NCBI RefSeq assembly: GCF_001039355.2
Contig: NW_019774836.1
Coordinates: 36,446-100,445 of the forward strand
Origin: Lingula anatina
Lineage: Eukaryota; Brachiopoda; Lingulata; Lingulida; Lingulidae
Length of the DNA stretch: 64,000 nt
Reading direction: 5' to 3'
The notes under the pieces were generated by a model that was given only the letters and a program-made list of their open reading frames with translations, searched no databases and had not been told where the DNA came from. A program made the translations under genes and the position numbers. How positions within the stretch are numbered: the stretch's first letter is position 1; the number at the start of each line of letters is the position of its first letter. Below, one piece after another: positions 58,901 to 64,000 of this stretch.

Positions 58901-60506
58901 AGGACCGACAGGTTTGCCAGGTGTACATGGTCCAAATGGGGTGCCAGGTTCAAAAGGATCAAAAGGAGACACTGGAGATATTGGATTGCCGGGGATAAAG
59001 GGTGAACCCGGCATTAGAGGAACAAAGGGACAGAAAGGGGAACGAGGTATCCCAGGCCCCGCAGGTCCACAAGGTAACCAAGGTGACAAAGGAATGAAGG
59101 GGGTCAAAGGAGCCATGGGTCCGCAAGGCCCCAAAGGACAAACTGGGAGATCTGGCACCATGAGCAAGGGCATCAAAGGAGAGGCTGGACCTCCTGGTAG
59201 ACGGGGAATGAAAGGCGAAACGGGCCCAATCGGACCAAACGGAATCCCAGGGCGCCCAGGACCTGCAGGTGCCAAAGGATCAAAGGGCGTTAAAGGGCAG
59301 CAAGGGTCAGCAGGACTAAAGGGTGAACGCGGAGTTGCAGGCGCTCCAGGCCAGGCAGGGACTCCTGGTGCCAGAGGACCAAAAGGCCAGAAAGGTCAAA
59401 ACGGTTCTCCTGGTCCCCGAGGCCTGAAAGGGACACCTGGAATACAGGGCCCTAGAGGACCACAAGGTCCACGGGGTTCACAGGGACCAAAGGGGGCGCC
59501 AGGAGCGAGAGGACCCAAAGGTGCAACGGGTGCGAAAGGAGGTCTTGGACCCCATGGCCCTACCGGACCAAAAGGCCTCCAAGGGTCAGTAGGGTCGAAA
59601 GGGAGCCCAGGCCCTCGTGGGCTGTCAGGAGCAGCAGGGCTAAAAGGAGCAAAAGGGGCCTCCGGTCCAAGAGGTTTGAAAGGGGCAAATGGTTTGAAGG
59701 GGAATCAAGGACCACGTGGAATGCCGGGCCTTAAAGGAGTTAAGGGTTCCGCAGGAGCCAGGGGCAGTACTGGGGCAAAAGGACAGAAAGGTCAGCCTGG
59801 TGCCCGTGGTCTTCAAGGCTTACGTGGGTCACCGGGGCCTCGGGGACCTGCTGGTCCTGGAGGGGCAACTGGACCAAAAGGTCTCAAAGGAGAGCGTGGA
59901 TCAGGGTCAACTCGAGGTGAGTTACCTTTTCGTAAGAAATTTAACCTCGCTAATATCTATTTGTTTTTGCCGAGCATATTTTCAAAGGAATTAACCCCGC
60001 AAATAATATAATAATTATTCCCGTTAAGATAAGTCTGGTGCCGAAACATTCATCGACCAAGTTTATCCGTTCACCTCCGCGTTTTCTTGTCTAAGTATGG
60101 TAGTAGTTATTGTTTATTTGCAACTCATTTATAATAAATTGTTGTGAATAAGATCAATGCGCGTGGAACTTTAAAATTTGAATTCTATCCTGCAGTTGTC
60201 CGTCTGGTCAATGGCAGAACATCCTACCAGGGTCGAGTTGAAATCTTCCACAACGGCCGATGGGGGAGCGTGTGTGACGATAACTTTAGTGCCGTAGACG
60301 CCAAAGTGGTCTGTAGGGAACTAGGCCTCCCGTACGATAGAGTGACAGTTCAGAACTCTGCGCACTACGGAAGCAGCAGCGGACCAATTTGGCTGGATGA
60401 CGTCAACTGCACAGGGATGGAGGCTAGCTTAGAGCTTTGCAGACACCAGGGTTGGGGCACACATAACTGCAACCATAGTGAGGATGTCGGCGTGACCTGC
60501 AGATAA
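54578..60506 (+). CDS. Collagen-SRCR receptor gene 3, long collagen domain
   Basis: Exons: 1 (54578-54766), 2 (57631-57748), 3 (58435-59916), 4 (60196-60506); 699 residues. Exon 1 gives a hydrophobic signal or anchor ([16 protein letters not shown]) and a stalk. Exon 2 is a coiled coil ([17 protein letters not shown]). Exon 3 is one 1,482-nt exon coding about 164 Gly-X-Y triplets rich in GPKG and GLKG, with one break (GTMSKG). Exon 4 is an SRCR domain with six cysteines, ending DVGVTCR. Family knowledge: the same domain order occurs in MARCO, where basic collagen and SRCR regions bind polyanions and bacteria. Whether the N-terminus is cleaved or anchors the protein is not clear. Confidence 0.93.
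55833..55902. repeat. AT microsatellite, 35 units
   Basis: Perfect 70-base AT run in intron 1 of receptor gene 3. Confidence 0.95.
56176..56351. repeat. 29-bp minisatellite, six copies, alternating variants
   Basis: Six units of GCACTCAGAGAGTGCAGACC plus TCCGCCAAG or TCCACCAAG. The G/A variants alternate strictly along the array, giving a 58-bp higher-order period. Each unit contains CACTC-AGA-GAGTG, a small hairpin. It lies in intron 1 of gene 3; 29 is not a multiple of 3, so it is not coding. Confidence 0.9.
56393..56574. mobile_element. 182-bp MITE, CAGTGGCGGAT family
   Basis: Begins CAGTGGCGAACTTAGAGGG and ends TCCTGGATCCGCCCCTG. The flanks GTTAA and GTTGA differ by one base, consistent with a decayed 5-bp target duplication. 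It lies in intron 1 of receptor gene 3. Confidence 0.7.
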
Positions 60507-60977
60507 TTAGCTGGTGGCGTTGCGAGAAGACACGTGAACAGCGATTTGAGAGGCCAAAAAGCTGCAACAATAGGCCTACTTACCTGTATGACTTAACATT
60601 ATTATGCGAAGAGGCATTTAATAAGTGTATTACGTACTCCAAGACAAAATTTGCGAAATGCAGGACATTATTTCTATGTTCTAGACTGGCCTAAATGTTG
60701 AGCAAACTTACTTTCATCATGACGATGTTTAAAAGTTTTGTAATTATGTATATGTAGACGCGGGGAAAATGTCATTTAGTTGAGATTTGATGTACATTTG
60801 TACCATAACGACAATAGCAGATAGGTAAAACATTAATGTTATTTTAATTAAACCGCCATAAAGTCTGTTCTATCGAATATATATGGATATAGTACGTTGT
60901 TAAATTTTAAAGTGGGATTTTGTACATAAAATATGCCACAAAATTATTGAAAAATCACTCCTGTTTGTTCATCTGAG

Positions 60978-60983
60978 AATAAA
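60978..60983 (+). other. Candidate polyadenylation signal of receptor gene 3
   Basis: AATAAA about 470 bases after the stop. Another lies at 61263-61268. Confidence 0.4.
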
Positions 60984-61845
60984 TAGTAACCAAAATAGCA
61001 AATATGAAATACATGTAGATTGCATGTTCCTTAATGGCAAAGTCATTGACCAAACAACGATTAAAAGCGCTACTAGTGGATATTTGGCCCTTTGAAATGT
61101 GCCATGCTAAAACATGATTTATTGAATTTTTGTGGGGGTGTCGGTGAGAAAAGTGTGTACTAGTACAATGTGTACAAGCTGGGCTTTATTTTTGAATGAA
61201 TGTTTCAGAGAGAAGTATTTTGATAAACATAATATAATATATTATATGTGTATATTGTTAAAAATAAAGTAGATGAGGAGAAATAAGCACATATAAAATA
61301 AGGTGCCTGCTAACTGAAAATTTGCTCCGAAAACTGGAAAAAAGATAACATTTTGCATAGATCTGTTTGGAGCATAACATTTGCCATGTTTAAAGGGAGA
61401 CCAGTCGAAAATTTCAGCCCATTTAGTGTTTAAAAAACCTGTGTGAAAACGTTCTTCCTTTTAACCCTACCCGTAATTACAATACTCATAAATTTTTTGG
61501 GTTGTGACACCCACTCGTAGTTGCCATGTGTCACTTACAAACTTTGATTGCTTAGACTGGATAAAATTGTAAAAATACATTTAAAAGACAAACGCCTTTT
61601 AACACACTTCTGTTTGAGCTCTGGACCAGTGAAATGACATATTACAAATAGACCAAGCGGGAAATGCGATAAAAAATAAAAATAGAGTGGCAATTTGAGG
61701 TAAAATATTTGGTTCCAGCACTGCTTTTATGGAGCATTTTAGTGCAAGTGAAGTCATTAAAATATTCTATGATTTTTATGTAGGCCACCACATATTAACA
61801 ACCATTTCTTTTCAATTTTAATACAAACAGAAGTAGTTGAAGATG

Positions 61846-61885
61846 TGGGTGCAAAGCGTGCGCTCTACCACTGAGCTACATCTAC
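61846..61885 (-). pseudogene. tRNA-Ala-like 5' fragment
   Basis: Minus strand reads GATGTAGCTCAGTGGTAGAG followed by CGCACGCTTTGCA. This is the D-arm (A-box) and anticodon stem-loop (TGC) of a tRNA-Ala-like sequence. The T-arm GGTTCGA and acceptor 3' side are missing. It is either a broken tRNA gene or the head of a tRNA-derived SINE. Confidence 0.6.
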
Positions 61886-62812
61886 TTTTGACTTTACAAT
61901 GTAGCAATTAGACTGTTCTGAAGAATTTTTATACATCTTTCAATAACTCGGTAAAATATTAGCTTTATGCTCAATTATATCAGCCTTATAAACATTGACT
62001 TAGTTGGGACCTGACATGTCTTTGAGCATATAGATAGCAAACGATGAAAATACTGAATTTCAAAGAAGAAAAAATCCGTGAACGACCCTTTGAAAATTCC
62101 CAACACTTATAGTATTACCAAATTATACGCAACAAGACATCTGTTCAACTTTAACTACACAACTGTACATTACTATTATTATATATTAATACATATCAAC
62201 ACGTTATAACACCCCATCATCATCAATCGATTGATATAAGCCTATTACATCAATAATTACACGTATCAATCAAGAAGTGCACTAAGATCAATACGTGATA
62301 GAGAAATATAATAGTATACAGTGTCAGTAACTTTGATGAAGCCAGGGTTGGAAACAACTTTTTATTACATTAATATATATTTTTATTAATTGAGATTATA
62401 TTTTCAAATAACTTTTTATAATAAGAAAAATGAGAAAGACAATTAGTCTGGATGATTGGTGCTATAAATTGTCCAAATTGCTCAGAATGTGGGAAAAAGC
62501 ATGAATCTTGGCACAAACGTTCTTTGGACTATGCTGATCATTTTCAAGAGGAGTGCCAAAAATTTCAAAGCGTTGTTTAGCAACCGTTGCTATGGCAGTA
62601 AATTATTTTAGTAACAAGCTAATTGGACCTTTCTTGTCCAGTTTTAAAGATTTAGAAAGTTATTACAGGTATATCTAATATTGTTTATGTGAATGTTAAT
62701 CAAAGAGTCTTAATCAAAGCCTTAAGGCACAAATGTTACAGCTCGGAATGAAATCCGCACGTGCAGGTGATGCCAAGTGTCACTAGTAGCGCGGCAAAGA
62801 TTGAGGTAGTAA

Positions 62813-63033
62813 GGAAGACCGGTGCTAGTTGGGCCCCGTGGTAAGTTGGCCCCCATCAATTTATGACAAAGTAACTATGGGGTAAAAAGAATTGATCACA
62901 TCGTTTTGTATAGTGCTAAGAAAGCGTCGGCAGTGAGTCCAAATGAAATAATTTAGCATCTTAAAGTAACTTTATTAAAGAGACTTGATGGGGGTCCAGC
63001 TTACCCCGGGGTCCAGCTAGCCCCGGTCTCCCC
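62813..63033. mobile_element. ~220-bp MITE with ~45-bp GC-rich inverted repeats
   Basis: The left arm GGAAGACCGGTGCTAGTTGG and the inverted right arm GGGGAGACCGGGGCTAGCTGG extend through GTAAGTTGG/GTAAGCTGG to CCCCCATCAA in both. The middle is AT-rich and noncoding. It sits directly upstream of receptor gene 4. Confidence 0.75.
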
Positions 63034-63115
63034 TAGTCCCAAACACAAACGTGCGGAAAAAACAGAGTGCGAAAAGAGCAATGATTGCCGCCATATTTTT
63101 TGTATACATAGATTC

Positions 63116-63126
63116 TGCGCATGCGC
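63116..63126. promoter_or_regulatory. NRF-1-like palindrome upstream of receptor gene 4
   Basis: TGCGCATGCGC about 190 bases before the ATG. About 20 bases upstream is GCCGCCATATT, which read on the minus strand fits the YY1 consensus AAnATGGCGGC. Confidence 0.5.
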
Positions 63127-63317
63127 GATTATTCAAACCTGAACCCGCATCTGGATTTTCAGTAGACGATTCGGTTCCGCTGTACTGTGTGTGTGGCCAG
63201 ACAAGCGAATCGAATTTTTCACCCTTTATATTTCAAATATCCGGATATTTCAGATTGTAGTGTGAACGGGGTATTACAACAGGGTTTCAGGCAATGTAGC
63301 TGAAGAAGACCCGAAAG

Positions 63318-64000
63318 ATGCACGTGATTGGAAACTTCGTTTGCTCCTTAATTATTTTATATTTTGTTCAAAGTCAGGGTAGAACTACAACTGGAGATGA
63401 TGATATTTTGGAAAGACCAAATGAAATTCGAGTAAGAGTTTACTCCATGTCAAGATATCTCGTCGTTCAATTTGATTTTTGTTTTCTTTATATCAGTTTT
63501 ATTTTTTATTGGTTTACTGTGTAAATTTTGAAAATATGTGATCGTCTAGTTTTTTAGTCTGATCTCTCTATATAATAAGAATAACTCAGAGTACATCTGA
63601 AAACAAGGGTTGTAATGGGACACTAGGGAAACAATGATACGAGATAGGAAAAATGTTCTTAATTTGATAAGACATCACAGTGCATGTCTTAATGCATGTC
63701 TCAATGCAGAAACTTGGAAAGTGTATTCAATTCCATAGCATACGGTACATATTCATCTTTAAGCCGTCAACGATAATGTAATCAACATTAACATTAGCTG
63801 TGTTCTTGATTTTGTTGTATATTGAATCACGCCCGCAGATTTATCATTGACCAGGAAATTCTCTTTAATATCAATAGCATGAGGTTCATACTGTATATTA
63901 ACAGGGAGTTAATATACAGTATGAAGGCAGGGAGAGAATTATGAAATGAAGTTGATGTTAGTGTTTCCATATATATCCTCATAACTACTATGGTATATAC
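63318..64000 (+). CDS. Collagen receptor gene 4, first exon (gene continues beyond window)
   Basis: Exon 63318-63431, 38 codons, MHVIGNFVCSLIILYFVQSQ then TTTGDDDILERPNEIR, with donor GTAAGAG. It is closest to first exon 1b of gene 2 in both coding and upstream sequence. The remainder (63432-64000) is intron 1, homologous to the start of intron 1 in the other genes, with no further exon seen. Confidence 0.85.
63885..63925. repeat. Perfect 18-bp-arm palindrome
   Basis: TTCATACTGTATATTAAC, loop AGGGA, then the exact reverse complement. It is in intron 1 of receptor gene 4; the homologous introns are not palindromic here. Confidence 0.95.

Larger units (their letters stand above)
60507..63317. 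other. Intergenic, receptor gene 3 to gene 4
   Basis: AT-rich. It contains the gene 3 3' UTR, the tRNA-Ala-like fragment (61846-61885), the MITE at 62813-63033 and the type II promoter of gene 4. No other coding signal is seen. Confidence 0.6.

Noticed and set aside
58387-59275. Long open frames antisense to the gene 3 collagen exon
   Set aside because: These are shadows of the GC-rich Gly-X-Y coding strand, with no independent homology.

Overview
The window is invertebrate metazoan genomic DNA. Genes are split into many short, GC-richer exons with GT-AG introns of a few hundred bases, embedded in AT-rich sequence with microsatellites and small inverted-repeat elements. A full-length ABCA lipid transporter, an intronless TRIM-NHL gene and a cluster of collagen-SRCR receptor genes suggest a marine invertebrate (deuterostome or lophotrochozoan). 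I cannot fix the species. Exon coordinates were read by hand from splice sites, reading frame and known family sequence.

Region 1 (about 1.0-32.7 kb, minus strand) is one gene of 43 coding exons for an ABCA1/ABCA4/ABCA7-type full transporter. The exons join without a frame break into about 2,590 residues, counting duplicated exons once. Both nucleotide-binding domains have intact Walker A, signature, Walker B and H-loop motifs. Two blocks inside the gene are present twice: exons 17-20 (around 13-17.7 kb) and exon 3 (around 26-30.3 kb).

Region 2 (34.4-38.6 kb, minus strand) holds an intronless RING / double B-box / coiled-coil / NHL gene of 651 residues. It is preceded by a second, apparently exact 1.8-kb copy of its 3' part. 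A third copy, limited to its 5' third, lies at 45.2-45.7 kb.

Region 3 (40.5-64 kb, plus strand) is a tandem family of small secreted or membrane-anchored receptors. The layout is a hydrophobic N-terminus, a coiled-coil stalk, a Gly-X-Y collagen region and one six-cysteine SRCR domain. There are two complete genes (ending at 53,650 and 60,506), one without its SRCR exon (40.5-45.2 kb) and a first exon running off the right end (63,318). A TRIM copy sits head-to-head with the first two receptor first exons, so the two genes appear to have duplicated as one divergent module. The domain layout resembles scavenger receptors such as MARCO, which suggests recognition of microbial or polyanionic ligands.

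The four single-N positions (15278, 28232, 36261, 45219) each mark a join flanked by duplicated sequence. The first three are best explained as unmerged haplotypes or contig overlaps. Short inverted-repeat elements present in one copy and cleanly absent from the sister copy give direct insertion evidence and 5-bp target duplications.

The most unusual coding feature is a run of six exact-length 13-residue units in the first receptor gene. Each starts with Cys, and four carry Lys-Gly-Asp or Arg-Gly-Asp. They occur where the sister gene has only one degenerate unit.
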